A stretch of DNA of 64,000 nucleotides from assembly GCA_016713665.1 (NCBI GenBank), contig JADJOR010000005.1, positions 868,001 to 932,000 on the forward strand, in the 5' to 3' direction. Within the stretch, counting starts at the first letter, position 1, and each line of letters begins with the position of its first letter. A model generated the notes under the pieces. It did no database searches and was not told the origin of the DNA. It saw only the letters and a program-made list of their open reading frames with translations. Below, piece by piece: positions 43,187 through 51,714 of this stretch. Source of the stretch: Deltaproteobacteria bacterium (GTDB taxonomy: Bacteria; Myxococcota_A; UBA9160; UBA4427). The position numbers and the translations under genes were made by a program.

Positions 43187-43597
43187 ATGAAGTGCGCGAG
43201 GCGACGAGGAAGGGCGGATCGAGGGGCGGCGGGGCCGACCGGCGCGGAAGCGCTTCGAGCGGGGGGCTGGGCCGCGGCCGCGCTCGCCGCGGCCGGGCTG
43301 ACGGTCGGCTGTACCCAGGAGACCCAGAACGAGCTCGGCCGAGCCGTCCAGAACTGGACCGGGACCGACGGCATCCTCGAGATCTATGCCGGCGAGAAGC
43401 TCGTCAAACGCTTCCTCGACATCGACAAGCTGACGACCGCGACGGGGACCCATGCCGCCGAGTCGCGAGCCTATCGCTACGGCTACGGCGTGCTCGACGA
43501 GAACCTGAACGGGGTCGTCGATCCGGGGGAGTCGAAGGTCTACTTCGAGATCAGCGACTTCGCGACGCCCTATGTCTTCTACGAAAATCCCCGCTGA
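43187..43597 (+). CDS. Putative lipoprotein of unknown function
   Basis: A 136-residue protein with an Arg-rich start, a hydrophobic helix WAAAALAAAGLTVGC and a lipobox-like TVGC (Cys about residue 42). The mature part has LVKRFLDIDKLTTATGT and AYRYGYGVLDENLNGVVDPGE, suggesting an Asp/Asn-rich loop that may bind calcium (DENLNGVVDPGE resembles an EF-hand-like loop). No family recognised. ATG 43187 starts two bases after the DUF4279 stop, so the genes are probably co-transcribed. Confidence 0.65.
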   Translation: MKCARRRGRADRGAAGPTGAEALRAGGWAAAALAAAGLTVGCTQETQNELGRAVQNWTGTDGILEIYAGEKLVKRFLDIDKLTTATGTHAAESRAYRYGYGVLDENLNGVVDPGESKVYFEISDFATPYVFYENPR

Positions 43598-43707
43598 GCC
43601 CTGACCGGCCCCGGGGCGAGCCGCCGCGAGCTGCGCGCGTCTCGACCGATCGGCCCCACCAGAGGCCACGCCCGGCCACGCAAGGCCACGACAGGAGCAG
43701 AACCCCG

Positions 43708-44142
43708 ATGGCGACCAAGACCTTCGACGAGCTCAAGACCTGGGCCGAGAACTACACCCGACTCTGGAACGCCGGCGACAAGCAGGCCTGGATCGACAGC
43801 TACCGCAAGGTCGGACCCGGCCAATTCCGCATGCTCGACCCGGTCGGCACGCCCGAGAAGGTCGGCTTCCAGCATTGCTGCGTCGATTCCTGGGAGCTCT
43901 TCCAGCCCCACGTGAAGTTCCGCGTCGTCCCCGGCTCGCTCTTCATCTGCGGCAACGAGGTCGCCTGGCTGCTCGAGAACCATTTCACCTCGGGCGGGCG
44001 CGAGCAGATCGGCCTTTCGATCGAGACGTATCGCTTCGAGGAAAATGGCGACGTCACGATCCGCACCTACTACAAGGTGCCCCGCCATTCGAACGCCGAG
44101 ATCGGCGAGCTCTTCCAGACCTACCTCCCCGAGAACGGCTGA
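43708..44142 (+). CDS. SnoaL-like/NTF2-like family protein
   Basis: A 144-residue protein with an NTF2-like (SnoaL) cone fold pattern: FDELKTWAENYTRLWNAGDKQAWIDSY (in parts: YTRLWNAGDKQAWIDSY), FRMLDPVGTPEKVG, FRVVPGSLFICGNEVAWLLE and GDVTIRTYYKVP. Members act as isomerases, cyclases or dehydratases, or have no catalysis; the activity here is open. ATG 43708 follows AGGAG with spacing 11. Two further NTF2-like proteins are in this window (45435-45890 and 59670-60140). Confidence 0.75.
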   Translation: MATKTFDELKTWAENYTRLWNAGDKQAWIDSYRKVGPGQFRMLDPVGTPEKVGFQHCCVDSWELFQPHVKFRVVPGSLFICGNEVAWLLENHFTSGGREQIGLSIETYRFEENGDVTIRTYYKVPRHSNAEIGELFQTYLPENG

Positions 44143-44515
44143 GAGCGAAGCGGGCCCGCTCCGCTCCGATCGATCGTTCGGAAACGCGGCGATCGCGAGG
44201 GGGTTGCGCTCCAAGCCCCTGCATTGTTCGGTTGCACCGCGCCGCGGCGTCCCGCCCGATTCCCGGTCGCGGGTCGCTGTGCCTCGGGTGGCCCGGAAAA
44301 GTGGTCCGGATCACCTCTGCGCGTCGCACGCGCGAGCGGACGCCATTCCGGCGCACGTCCCCGCGCCGGCGATTTCCCGCCGCGCCCGACTAAGGCTCGC
44401 CGAAATCCGTCCGAGCGGGTTGCCAATCCGAATAAAGGGCTATTCTCCGCCGCGAGCCCGACAGGGCTCGATTCGTTTTTACTTCACATCCACTTCATAT
44501 CGTTAGGTTCAACTG
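44143..44515. other. Intergenic region
   Basis: 373 bases. The final 60 bases are AT-rich (TTTTTACTTCACATCCACTT-type sequence near 44476-44500) and probably hold the promoter of the following 61-residue gene. No coding frame is credible in the rest. Confidence 0.4.
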
Positions 44516-44701
44516 ATGAGGAAAGTCAGAGACTGGTCCGCCGTGATCGACAAGCTTAACAAGAGCCCGAAGGGCGAACTCACCGTCAAGATGGGCTCGC
44601 CGGGCAGCGCACAGGTGACCCGATGTCGCCTGCTGGCCGAGTGGTCGAACCTCGAGGCCACGACCAAGGGCGCCACGCTCTATCTGCGCCTGAAGGGCTG
44701 A
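44516..44701 (+). CDS. Small protein of unknown function (61 residues)
   Basis: A 61-residue basic protein: MRKVRDWSAVIDKLNKSPKGE, then LTVKMGSPGSAQVTRCRL and ATLYLRLKG. The strand-rich second half suggests a small beta fold, possibly a nucleic-acid binding one. No family recognised. It has an AT-rich upstream region and an AGGTT eight bases before ATG, and stands alone between two intergenic gaps, so it is probably independently transcribed. Confidence 0.6.
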   Translation: MRKVRDWSAVIDKLNKSPKGELTVKMGSPGSAQVTRCRLLAEWSNLEATTKGATLYLRLKG

Positions 44702-44927
44702 TCACGGGACGTCGTGTAATCGGGTTGCGCGGCGGATCGGAAAGATCCGTCGCGGACCCGAGACCCCCGCTCTGCGCCCGCCGCGCCTTCCTCCCTGGCT
44801 CCCCTCTCGCGCAAGCTCTCCGACCTCGCGAGCCCTCCGTCGGATCTTCTGCTCAGATCTTCGCCGTGTGCTCGCTTCCGCCGTCGTCCGTGCGACGCCC
44901 GACGGCGCGACCCACCGGGAGAACCCC

Positions 44928-45404
44928 ATGCTCCGCCGCTTCCTGATCCGGGATGGTCTCATCGTCGCTGCGGCGATCGCGCTCTGGTGGCTCGTCGCGC
45001 CGCTCTCGGCCGGGACGAGCTGGGTCGCGGACCTGTCGGGCTGGGTTTCGGGCCTACTGCTGACGGCGTGCGCCTACCTGGCCCACGAATGGAGCCACTA
45101 CCTCGGCGCCGTGGCGACGGGCAGCCATGCGCCGCTCGGGACCCGGCTCTCGACGGCCTTCCTGTTCAGCTTCGACGCGGAGACGAACTCGTTGCTCCAG
45201 TTCGTCGTGATGTCGATCTCGGGCTTCGTCGCGACGGCGCTCGCGGTCTGGCTCTTCTACACCGCGCTCCCCGACGCCTGGCTCGCGACCCGGGTCGCGC
45301 GCGGAGGCGTGGTCTTCCTCTCGCTGCTCGGCTTCGTGCTCGAGCTGCCGCTCCTCGTCTACGGGATCGTGACGGGCGGCGTGCCGAAGCAGGTCTCGGT
45401 CTAG
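44928..45404 (+). CDS. Membrane protein with HExxH motif
   Basis: A 158-residue protein with four to five hydrophobic helices. Within the second helix AYLAHEWSHYLGAV contains an HExxH zinc-protease-like motif, as in site-2 protease-like (M50) or DUF3267 membrane proteins. The second metal ligand is not evident, so peptidase activity is uncertain. ATG 44928 follows GGGAG with 7 bases of spacing; a longer start at 44868 adds non-hydrophobic sequence. Function unknown. Confidence 0.65.
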   Translation: MLRRFLIRDGLIVAAAIALWWLVAPLSAGTSWVADLSGWVSGLLLTACAYLAHEWSHYLGAVATGSHAPLGTRLSTAFLFSFDAETNSLLQFVVMSISGFVATALAVWLFYTALPDAWLATRVARGGVVFLSLLGFVLELPLLVYGIVTGGVPKQVSV

Positions 45405-45434
45405 CCGGTCTCGTCGAGGGCGGTCGTCCGTCTG

Positions 45435-45890
45435 CTAGTCCCCGATCTGCTCGAGCTCGTCCCAGACGGGCCCGATCATCTTCTTCAAGAGCGCCTTCGA
45501 GCCCCAGATCCGTTCGCCGCCGAGGAGTCCGTCCTTCTCGAACAGGATCCCGATCACGCGGTGGGCCTCGAGCCCCGTGTCGAACTGGACGACCATCTCG
45601 TATTCCTGCGCGAGGGAGCGCTCGCTCAGCCACTCCTCGATCAGCCGATAGCTCTTCTGCTCCCCGTAGAAGGTCCCGATCAGGTGCTCGTAGAAGCGGC
45701 GGACCTGATCGCGTCCGCGCATGCGCAGGCCGACCGGCCAGAACTCGAAGATCGGATCCGCGACGAGGGTCTCCATCACGAGGTCGAGCTTGCCCTCGGC
45801 CTCGAGCTGGCCGTGGCGGGTGCCGAGCTCGAGCATCGCCTGGGCGTCCCAGCTCGCGCCGTTCTTCGTCTTCGGATCACGCTGCGTCAT
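45435..45890 (-). CDS. NTF2-like (SnoaL) family protein
   Basis: A 151-residue NTF2-like fold protein: LELGTRHGQLEAEGKLDLVMETL, PIFEFWPVGLRMRGRDQVRRFYEHL (in parts: FEFWPVGLRMRG) and EYEMVVQFDTGLEAHRVIGIL. Similar to polyketide cyclase-like SnoaL proteins. The catalytic role cannot be assigned. ATG 45890 is well placed. It converges with the HExxH membrane protein gene. Confidence 0.75.
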   Translation of the reverse strand: MTQRDPKTKNGASWDAQAMLELGTRHGQLEAEGKLDLVMETLVADPIFEFWPVGLRMRGRDQVRRFYEHLIGTFYGEQKSYRLIEEWLSERSLAQEYEMVVQFDTGLEAHRVIGILFEKDGLLGGERIWGSKALLKKMIGPVWDELEQIGD

Positions 45891-46071
45891 CGGAGCCTCC
45901 CGTGCGTCGGTGCGTCAAGACTAGGGCAGATCGCGAGCGACGAGCGCGCCGGCCGGGCTTCGGCTCGGCACGGCCCGCCGCCCCGATCGGACCTTCCGCT
46001 CCGATCCCGGGCCCCGCGTGATACGCTCGGCGCCCGAGCCGGGCGTTGCTCGTTGCCCGTCGGAGGAGAGC

Positions 46072-46527
46072 TTGGTCTACGTCGTCGCCGCCTACTCGAT
46101 CACGATCGGCGTGCTGCTGATCTACGGCGTCCTGCTGCAGCATCGCGCCCGGCTCGCCGGGGCGCGAAAGGGCGGCGGCTTCAACCTCGGGGCGGCGCTG
46201 CTCGCGCCCGTCTGGGCCTTGTTCCACGGCCAACCCGCGGCGGGCGCGACGCTGCTCGCGACGGCGGCCGCCCTCGCGGCGGCGCAGGCGAGCGGACTCG
46301 CCCTCGCGGCCTCACTGCTCGCGGCGCTCTTCGCCGGTGCTTCGCTCTTTCTCGGCGTGGTCGGAAATCGGATCGCCTCTGCCGGCTCTCGGGCCGGGGG
46401 CGTCGACGGCACCGGCGGCGAGCCCGTCGCCCGGGCGCAGGCGGAGCTGCGCTGGGCGCTGGCCGGGGCGGTCCTCCACACGGTCGTGCTGCCCTGGGCC
46501 TGCTATTTCTGGCTCGCGGGGCGCTGA
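46072..46527 (+). CDS. Membrane protein with CcmD-like N-terminus and DUF2628-like body
   Basis: A 151-residue membrane protein. The start LVYVVAAYSITIGVLLIYGVLLQHRARL matches the short heme-exporter protein CcmD (aromatic, single helix, then basic residues; seen as YVVAAYSITIGVLL). After a linker GFNLGAALLAPVWALFHGQP is like the DUF2628 opening, followed by two or three helices. TTG 46072 is preceded by GGAGG with 5 bases of spacing; an earlier ATG is unlikely. It could be a fusion or merely a CcmD resemblance. Confidence 0.6.
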   Translation: MVYVVAAYSITIGVLLIYGVLLQHRARLAGARKGGGFNLGAALLAPVWALFHGQPAAGATLLATAAALAAAQASGLALAASLLAALFAGASLFLGVVGNRIASAGSRAGGVDGTGGEPVARAQAELRWALAGAVLHTVVLPWACYFWLAGR

Positions 46528-46553
46528 GGCATCGCCCCGGTGTCCAGAGGCTC

Positions 46554-47558
46554 TCAGGACACGTCGACGTAGCAGGCCACGGCGCGCAGCACGGCGTCGT
46601 GGATCTTCTGGTTCGTCGCGACGACGCCCGAGTTGTTGGCGAGCTTGCGGCCGTGGGCGAAGTCGAGGGGATGGCCGCGGACGTCGGTGACCTTCCCGCC
46701 GGCTTCCTCGACGATGATCATGCCGGCGGCGTGGTCCCAGATCTTCTCGCGATAGTCCTTCTTCGTCGGGAGGCGCAGGTAGATCTGCGCTTCGCCCCGC
46801 GCCACGATCGCGTACTTGGCCTGGCTGTCGACGCGGATCGGCTCGGCGGTGATCCGGAGGGCCTTCGCGATCTGGGCACTCTGATCCTGGTCGCTGTGGC
46901 CGGATTCGACGGATTCGCAGAAGCGGGCGAGGGCCGAGTCGGCGATGTCGCTGACGCGGATCGGAGTCGAGCCTGCGCGACCGATCGCCGTGAGCGGCCG
47001 AGCCTCGGCTCCGTGTCCCCTGACCGCCGCGAGCAGACAGCCGGGCTTGCCGTCGGGGCCGATCAGGTTCGGGCAGCCGAGCACGCCGAGGACCACACGG
47101 CCGTGCTCGATCAGACCGAGCGCGATCGCGTACTGCTCGCCGCGCAGGAAGCCCTTGGTCCCGTCGATCGGGTCGAGGGTCCAGTAGCGCTCCTGGGAGC
47201 CGTCGGGCTCGAGGCCGCCGAGATCGATCCAGTCGAGGGCCTGCTCGGCGCTGACGCCGGCGCCGCGGACGCCGCGGACGTGCTCGACGACCTTGTCGCG
47301 CGTCGCCTCGGCTCCCGCCTCGCGCAGCTCCGCCGCGTCTTCCTCGCCGACCACGCCCAGGATCTTCGAGCTCTTCGCGAGCGACGAGCAGACGAGCGCC
47401 TGCGAGGCGAAGTCGGCGACGGTGACGGGGCTCTGGTCCTTCTTTTCGAGCGTCGCCGCGGTGACGAGATTCTTCTGGACGGCCTGGCAGACGGTGGCTG
47501 CGTCGCGCACCGCGACGATCGCCGCTTCGAGCTCGGCTTCGAGATCGATCTTCGACAA
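46554..47558 (-). CDS. 3'(2'),5'-bisphosphate nucleotidase / inositol-phosphatase family (HAL2-like)
   Basis: A 334-residue enzyme of the lithium-sensitive phosphatase family. Motifs: GEEDAAELR (metal Glu), YWTLDPIDGTKGFLRGEQ (WxLDPxDGTKGF, metal Asp) and IWDHAAGMIIVEEAGGKVTD. The long form and VQKNLVTAATLEKKDQSPVTVADF opening (in parts) match HAL2-type PAP phosphatases, which remove 3'-phosphate from PAP, the by-product of sulfotransferases such as the one at 55715. TTG 47558 is favoured because GAGGGA precedes it closely; GTG 47621 is an alternative. Confidence 0.87.
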   Translation of the reverse strand: MSKIDLEAELEAAIVAVRDAATVCQAVQKNLVTAATLEKKDQSPVTVADFASQALVCSSLAKSSKILGVVGEEDAAELREAGAEATRDKVVEHVRGVRGAGVSAEQALDWIDLGGLEPDGSQERYWTLDPIDGTKGFLRGEQYAIALGLIEHGRVVLGVLGCPNLIGPDGKPGCLLAAVRGHGAEARPLTAIGRAGSTPIRVSDIADSALARFCESVESGHSDQDQSAQIAKALRITAEPIRVDSQAKYAIVARGEAQIYLRLPTKKDYREKIWDHAAGMIIVEEAGGKVTDVRGHPLDFAHGRKLANNSGVVATNQKIHDAVLRAVACYVDVS

Positions 47559-48069
47559 GGTTCCCTCGCTATCGGATGACGGATCGGATGGTTTGCCCAA
47601 CGCGTTTTCGAGGCCGCCCACGATAGCGAAGGCCCTCGGCCCGGCGATCGCGGATGTGCGTTCGCCACAAAGGGCTGCACGCGCCGGGGCGAATCAGCTC
47701 GGGGATGCCCGGAGCGGGCCGTGGCGCGCAGCAGGCCGGTGGATCGCCCTCCGCGGGAGGCGCCTCGGACCGCCTTGGAGCGGGCCCGCGCGGGATCCGC
47801 CCCGCCGCAAATTGGGGCGCGCGCTTCCGTCCCTCGGGCGGGCTGCCGGGCGTTCGCGCGTTCGGGCGCGTGCAGCGGTCGGGCAGGCAACCCCGCATGC
47901 GCGCCGGGTGTCTCGGAATTGGGCGCCGGCCGCCGTTCGCAGTCCCACCCGGCGCGGAAATTGCTGCCCTCTTCGGGAAGAGAGTCGGGAAGAGGGGCGG
48001 GAACAGCGTCGGGCGGAGCTCGAGCAGATCGCCGCTTCGATGGCCTCGAAGGATCGGAGGTGCCACGTC
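47559..48069. other. Intergenic region between divergent genes
   Basis: About 510 bases between the HAL2-like gene and the EEP-family gene. Very GC-rich first part; from 47930 to 48010 there are repeated GGGAAGAG words. Several open frames cross it, but none has a family signature or good RBS, so none is called. Promoters for both flanking genes must lie here. Confidence 0.4.
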
Positions 48070-49242
48070 ATGCGCCTCGGCACGTTCAACGTCTGGGGTC
48101 TCCCCGAAGCCTTCTCCGACGACGTCTCGTCGCGCATGCGCGTCATCGCGAAGCGCCTCGCGGCGAGCGATCTCGACATCCTCCTGATCCAGGAGGCCTG
48201 GACTCGCGAGGTCCGGCAGACGATCCGCCGCGGCGCGCGCCGCGCGGGCTTCTCCGTGTCCGAAGGGGAGGGCGCGAGCGGCGGGCTGATGACGCTCTCG
48301 CGGCTTCCGATCCGCAGCAGTCGCTTCGATCGCTTCCGCTTCCGAGGGGATCCCGAGCGCTTCGACAAGGGCGAGTACATCGGCGGCAAGGGCTTCGAGA
48401 TCGTCGAGATCGAAGGACCGGACGGGCCCTTCCTGCTCGTGAACACCCATCTCCACGCCCGCTACCGCATCGAGGACTCGGCGCTGGACAGCGCGGTGCG
48501 CACCGCGCAGCTGCTCGAGATCATCGCCTTCGTCGACGCCGCGCCCGGCACGGTCGTCGTCGGGGGCGACTTCAACTGCCGCCCGGGCGAGCCCGAGTAC
48601 GAGGTCTTCCGCGGGCTGACCGGCGCCGTCGAGCTCGGGGCGGACCTGACCCAGGGCACGCTCTCGTCGAGCAACTTCTACAAGCGCGATCGCAACGGAC
48701 CCGACAAACGCATCGATTTCCTGTTCGTGCGGCCCGCGCGCGGCGTCGCGTGGTCGGCCCGCGACGCGCAGCTCGTCTTCCACGAGAGCGCGCGCATCCG
48801 CCGTCGCGATCGCTCGCTCTCCGATCATTTCGGCTTCCGCGTCGAGCTCGCCTGGCAGCCGCCGGCGACGTCGACGCCGGCGGCGGCCGCGACGGCGGCC
48901 GGTCCGGGCTCGATCGATCCGCGCGCGATCACGACCGCGCGCTCGTTGATCGAGGTCGGCCTCGACGAGGCCGACCGCCGCGAGCGACAGCATTTCCGCT
49001 GGGCCGGGGGCTTCCTGCTGGCGGCGATCGGAGCCGCCGGCGTCGGACGTCATCCCGCGGTCGATCGCCGGGCCTTCCTGCGCGGCGCGGTCCAGGGCAC
49101 GGCGCTCCTCTCCCTCGCCCCGGCCCTCGGCTTCGGCACCCTCGCGCGCTTCGACTCCGACGACAAGCGCGGCATCTTCAACGATGCCCGGGCCTTTCTC
49201 GCCGAGCTCGAGACCCGCCGCTCGCCGACGCATTCGGCCTAG
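48070..49242 (+). CDS. Endonuclease/exonuclease/phosphatase (sphingomyelinase-like) family protein
   Basis: A 390-residue EEP-superfamily hydrolase: FNVWGLPEA, ILLIQEAWTREV (catalytic Glu), GGDFNCRPGEPEY (Asp-x-Asn), KRIDFLFVRP and LSDHFGFRVELAW (His). This layout is shared by nSMase-type phosphodiesterases and nucleases, so phospholipid or sphingomyelin cleavage is possible. No N-terminal signal. The C-terminal third has two hydrophobic stretches and, unusually, RRAFLRGAVQGTALLSLAP, which resembles a twin-arginine signal placed near the end. ATG 48070 is supported by GGAGGT eight bases before it. Confidence 0.8.
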   Translation: MRLGTFNVWGLPEAFSDDVSSRMRVIAKRLAASDLDILLIQEAWTREVRQTIRRGARRAGFSVSEGEGASGGLMTLSRLPIRSSRFDRFRFRGDPERFDKGEYIGGKGFEIVEIEGPDGPFLLVNTHLHARYRIEDSALDSAVRTAQLLEIIAFVDAAPGTVVVGGDFNCRPGEPEYEVFRGLTGAVELGADLTQGTLSSSNFYKRDRNGPDKRIDFLFVRPARGVAWSARDAQLVFHESARIRRRDRSLSDHFGFRVELAWQPPATSTPAAAATAAGPGSIDPRAITTARSLIEVGLDEADRRERQHFRWAGGFLLAAIGAAGVGRHPAVDRRAFLRGAVQGTALLSLAPALGFGTLARFDSDDKRGIFNDARAFLAELETRRSPTHSA

Positions 49243-49326
49243 CCTCGACGTCGGCTCGGCCCGCCTGCTCGCCCGCCCGCCTGCGAAGCGCTCGCCGGTG
49301 GTACGTTCCGTCCGGGACGGGGGGCG

Positions 49327-50487
49327 ATGGGCGAATCGAATCGGCAGACATCCGAGCGCGCGCGGGGGACGGTGCCCCGCGTCTGGCTCCTGATCGGGCA
49401 CAAGCCCGGCGACAACGCCCAGGTTCGCGAGCTCGCCCGGGCCACCGGCTGGCCGTGCGAGGAGAAGCGCGTCGTCGTCCGCCCGGAATGGGAGACGGCG
49501 AAGCCGCGCATCCGCCCGAGCCTGTCCCACGTCGATCTCGCGCGCTCCGATGCGCTGGCCGCGCCGTGGCCCGAGCTCGTGATCGCGTCGGGTCGAAGGC
49601 TCGCCTGCGTCGCGCTCTGGCTCAAGCGCGCGTCCGGGGGCGCGACGCGGATCGTGATGGTCGGGATGCCGCGCCATCGCCGCGGCGAGTTCGACCTGAT
49701 GGTCGTCGCATCGCATTACGTGGTCGCGCCCGGTCGCAACGTCGCCCTGCACGATCTGCCGCTGCTGCGCATCGACGCCGCGGCGATCGAGCGGGCGAGC
49801 GCGGCGTGGCGCCCGCGCTTCGCGGTCCTCGCCCGGCCGATCACGGCGCTCATGCTCGGCGGCCCGACGGGCGGGCTGCGCTTCGATCTCGCGGCGGCCC
49901 GGACGCTGCTCGAAGCGGCCCGCGCCGACGCGGCGCGCAGCGGGGGCGCGCTCTACGTGACGACGAGCCGCCGGACGCCGAAGCCGATCGTCGAATGGCT
50001 GGAGCGGGCCCGGGCCGATGGCGAGGTCCTGCACGTCTTCGACGCGGCGGCGCCCCCGGAGACGAACCCGTACCACGCGCTGCTCGGGCTCGCCGAGCAT
50101 TTCATCGTGACGACCGACAGCCTCTCGATGATGGTCGAGGTCGCGCGACTCGGGAAATCGCTCGCCATCTTCCCCCTCGACAACGACGAGGGACCCGTCG
50201 AGCGGACCCTCGAGCGGCTGGGGCTGCTCCGGCCCCTCGAGCCGCGGCGGGATCCGATCCCGGCCGGCGGCTGGATCTCGCGGACGCTCTATCGCCTCGG
50301 GCTCCCGATCCACTCGCGGGATCTCTCGGCGATCCCGCGTCGCCTGGTCGAGCGCGGTCTCGCCTGCTGGCTCGGCGATCCGCGGGTCGCGCCGAGCGCG
50401 GGCGCCGACGACGAGGTCGAGCGGGTCGCCGAGCGGGTCCGGGCGCTCGTCGCGGCGGATCCGTGCCCGGCGAAGCAACCGGGATAG
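49327..50487 (+). CDS. ELM1-family (DUF1022, GT-B-like) protein
   Basis: A 386-residue protein of the mitochondrial fission ELM1 family (DUF1022): VWLLIGHKPGDNAQVRELARATGW, PDLVIASGR-like ELVIASGRR, VMVGMPRHR, LHDLPLLR, LGGPTGGLRFD, TTSRRTPK and the C-terminal FIVTTDSLSMMVEVARLGKSLAIFPL (in parts). The family resembles GT-B glycosyltransferases and is common in Alpha- and Deltaproteobacteria; the activity is not established. ATG 49327 follows a GGGGG stretch. It pairs with the glycosyltransferase-like gene downstream and a second ELM1 gene at 51715-52932. Confidence 0.85.
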   Translation: MGESNRQTSERARGTVPRVWLLIGHKPGDNAQVRELARATGWPCEEKRVVVRPEWETAKPRIRPSLSHVDLARSDALAAPWPELVIASGRRLACVALWLKRASGGATRIVMVGMPRHRRGEFDLMVVASHYVVAPGRNVALHDLPLLRIDAAAIERASAAWRPRFAVLARPITALMLGGPTGGLRFDLAAARTLLEAARADAARSGGALYVTTSRRTPKPIVEWLERARADGEVLHVFDAAAPPETNPYHALLGLAEHFIVTTDSLSMMVEVARLGKSLAIFPLDNDEGPVERTLERLGLLRPLEPRRDPIPAGGWISRTLYRLGLPIHSRDLSAIPRRLVERGLACWLGDPRVAPSAGADDEVERVAERVRALVAADPCPAKQPG

Positions 50488-50577
50488 CGTCGGGATCACG
50501 GGCCGCGTGGGGACCCTGTGATAGGCTAAGCCGCGAAAAACCACGCGTCCCGATCCATCGCGGAACATCGCGAGGGG

Positions 50578-50662
50578 AGGTCGCGATGGGACGTCACGAT
50601 CGGAAGTCGCGAAGGGAAGTCGATGGGAAGTCGTGATGAGAGGTCGTGACGAGAAGTCGCGA
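50578..50662 (+). repeat. Seven degenerate 13-bp repeats (AAGTCGCGA type)
   Basis: Nine-base cores AGGTCGCGA 50578, ACGTCACGA 50591, AAGTCGCGA 50604, AAGTCGATG 50617, AAGTCGTGA 50628, AGGTCGTGA 50641 and AAGTCGCGA 50654 recur every 13 bases (one gap of 11). The array is in the 227-base leader of the glycosyltransferase-like gene. It may be a slipped-strand repeat or a protein-binding array. The period is not triplet-based, so it is not coding. Confidence 0.7.
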
Positions 50663-50714
50663 CCTCGAGATCCGCGACGACGTGATGATGAGCTGAAGCA
50701 AAGGGGATTCGGAC

Positions 50715-51629
50715 ATGCCGTCGAGTGATCGACCGACCGTCTTCATCCAGACGAACCACAAGCAGATCCTCGGCGCGATCGTCTCGCGCTATTCGATGCA
50801 GCGCAATTCGGCGCGGCCCGAGGCCTTCGACGTCCACATCATGGAGCTGTCGAGCTACCCGTACTTCAAGGAGTACGAGGGCCGCGAGTATCTGCGCGAC
50901 GGGGCCTCCCGGGTCTGGCGCTACGACGATCTCCAGTCCTTCACGCCGCTGCGCTTCATGCCGCCCGAGCTGATGGGCTACCAGGGTCGGGCGGTGGTCA
51001 CGGATCCCGACGTCTTCGCCGTCGCCGACATCATGGAGCTGCTCGAGCGCGACATGCAGGGCAAGGCGATCCTGTGCCGGCCGCGATCGGGGGCGAAGCG
51101 GCTCGAGGGCGTGCTCGCGACGAGCGTCATGCTGCTCGACTGCCCGAAGCTGACCCACTGGCGCGTCCGCGAGCAGTTCGAGTCGATGTTCGAGCGCAAG
51201 CTCGACTACGCCGACTGGATCGGCCTGAAGAACGAGGACCGCGATACCATCGGCCTCTTCGAGAACGAGTGGAACGACTTCGACAAGCTGACGCCGAAGA
51301 CGAAGATGATCCACAACACGAAGCGCCAGACCCAGCCCTGGAAGGTCGGTCTCCCCGCCGACTTCGTGCCCGCGGAGAAGTACCGGATCTTCCCGCCGAT
51401 CCGCTGGGTCCTGCGCGCGCGGCGCAAGATGTTCGGCGACTACGCCTTCGTCGGGAACTACCGGCCTCATCCCGACCCGAATCAGGAGGCCTTCTTCTTC
51501 GGCCTGCTGCGCGAGTGCGTCGACAAGCGGATCGTCGACGAGGCCTTCATCCGCGAAGAGATGAAGCGCAACCACGTCCGCCACGACGCCTTCGAGGTCA
51601 TGGACCGACTCGCCTCGCGCGCGGCCTAG
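50715..51629 (+). CDS. Glycosyltransferase-like (GT-A fold) hypothetical protein
   Basis: A 304-residue protein opening PTVFIQTNHKQILGAIVSRYSM, then a GT-A-like metal site VVTDPDVFAVADI (Asp-x-Asp) about residue 96 and ILCRPRSGAKRL. The C-terminal half has FGDYAFVGNYRPHPDPNQE. The overall layout resembles GT8-like or GT-A-type transferases, but no named family is certain. ATG 50715 follows AGGGG nine bases earlier. It lies between two ELM1-family genes, which suggests a shared glycolipid or polysaccharide function. Confidence 0.6.
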   Translation: MPSSDRPTVFIQTNHKQILGAIVSRYSMQRNSARPEAFDVHIMELSSYPYFKEYEGREYLRDGASRVWRYDDLQSFTPLRFMPPELMGYQGRAVVTDPDVFAVADIMELLERDMQGKAILCRPRSGAKRLEGVLATSVMLLDCPKLTHWRVREQFESMFERKLDYADWIGLKNEDRDTIGLFENEWNDFDKLTPKTKMIHNTKRQTQPWKVGLPADFVPAEKYRIFPPIRWVLRARRKMFGDYAFVGNYRPHPDPNQEAFFFGLLRECVDKRIVDEAFIREEMKRNHVRHDAFEVMDRLASRAA

Positions 51630-51714
51630 CAGGCGGGCTCGCGCGTCCGCGTCGAGCGGAAGTCTGCCCGGGCGCCGGTCCGGATCCCCGCCCGGCCGCC
51701 CGCCTGGTCCCCGC

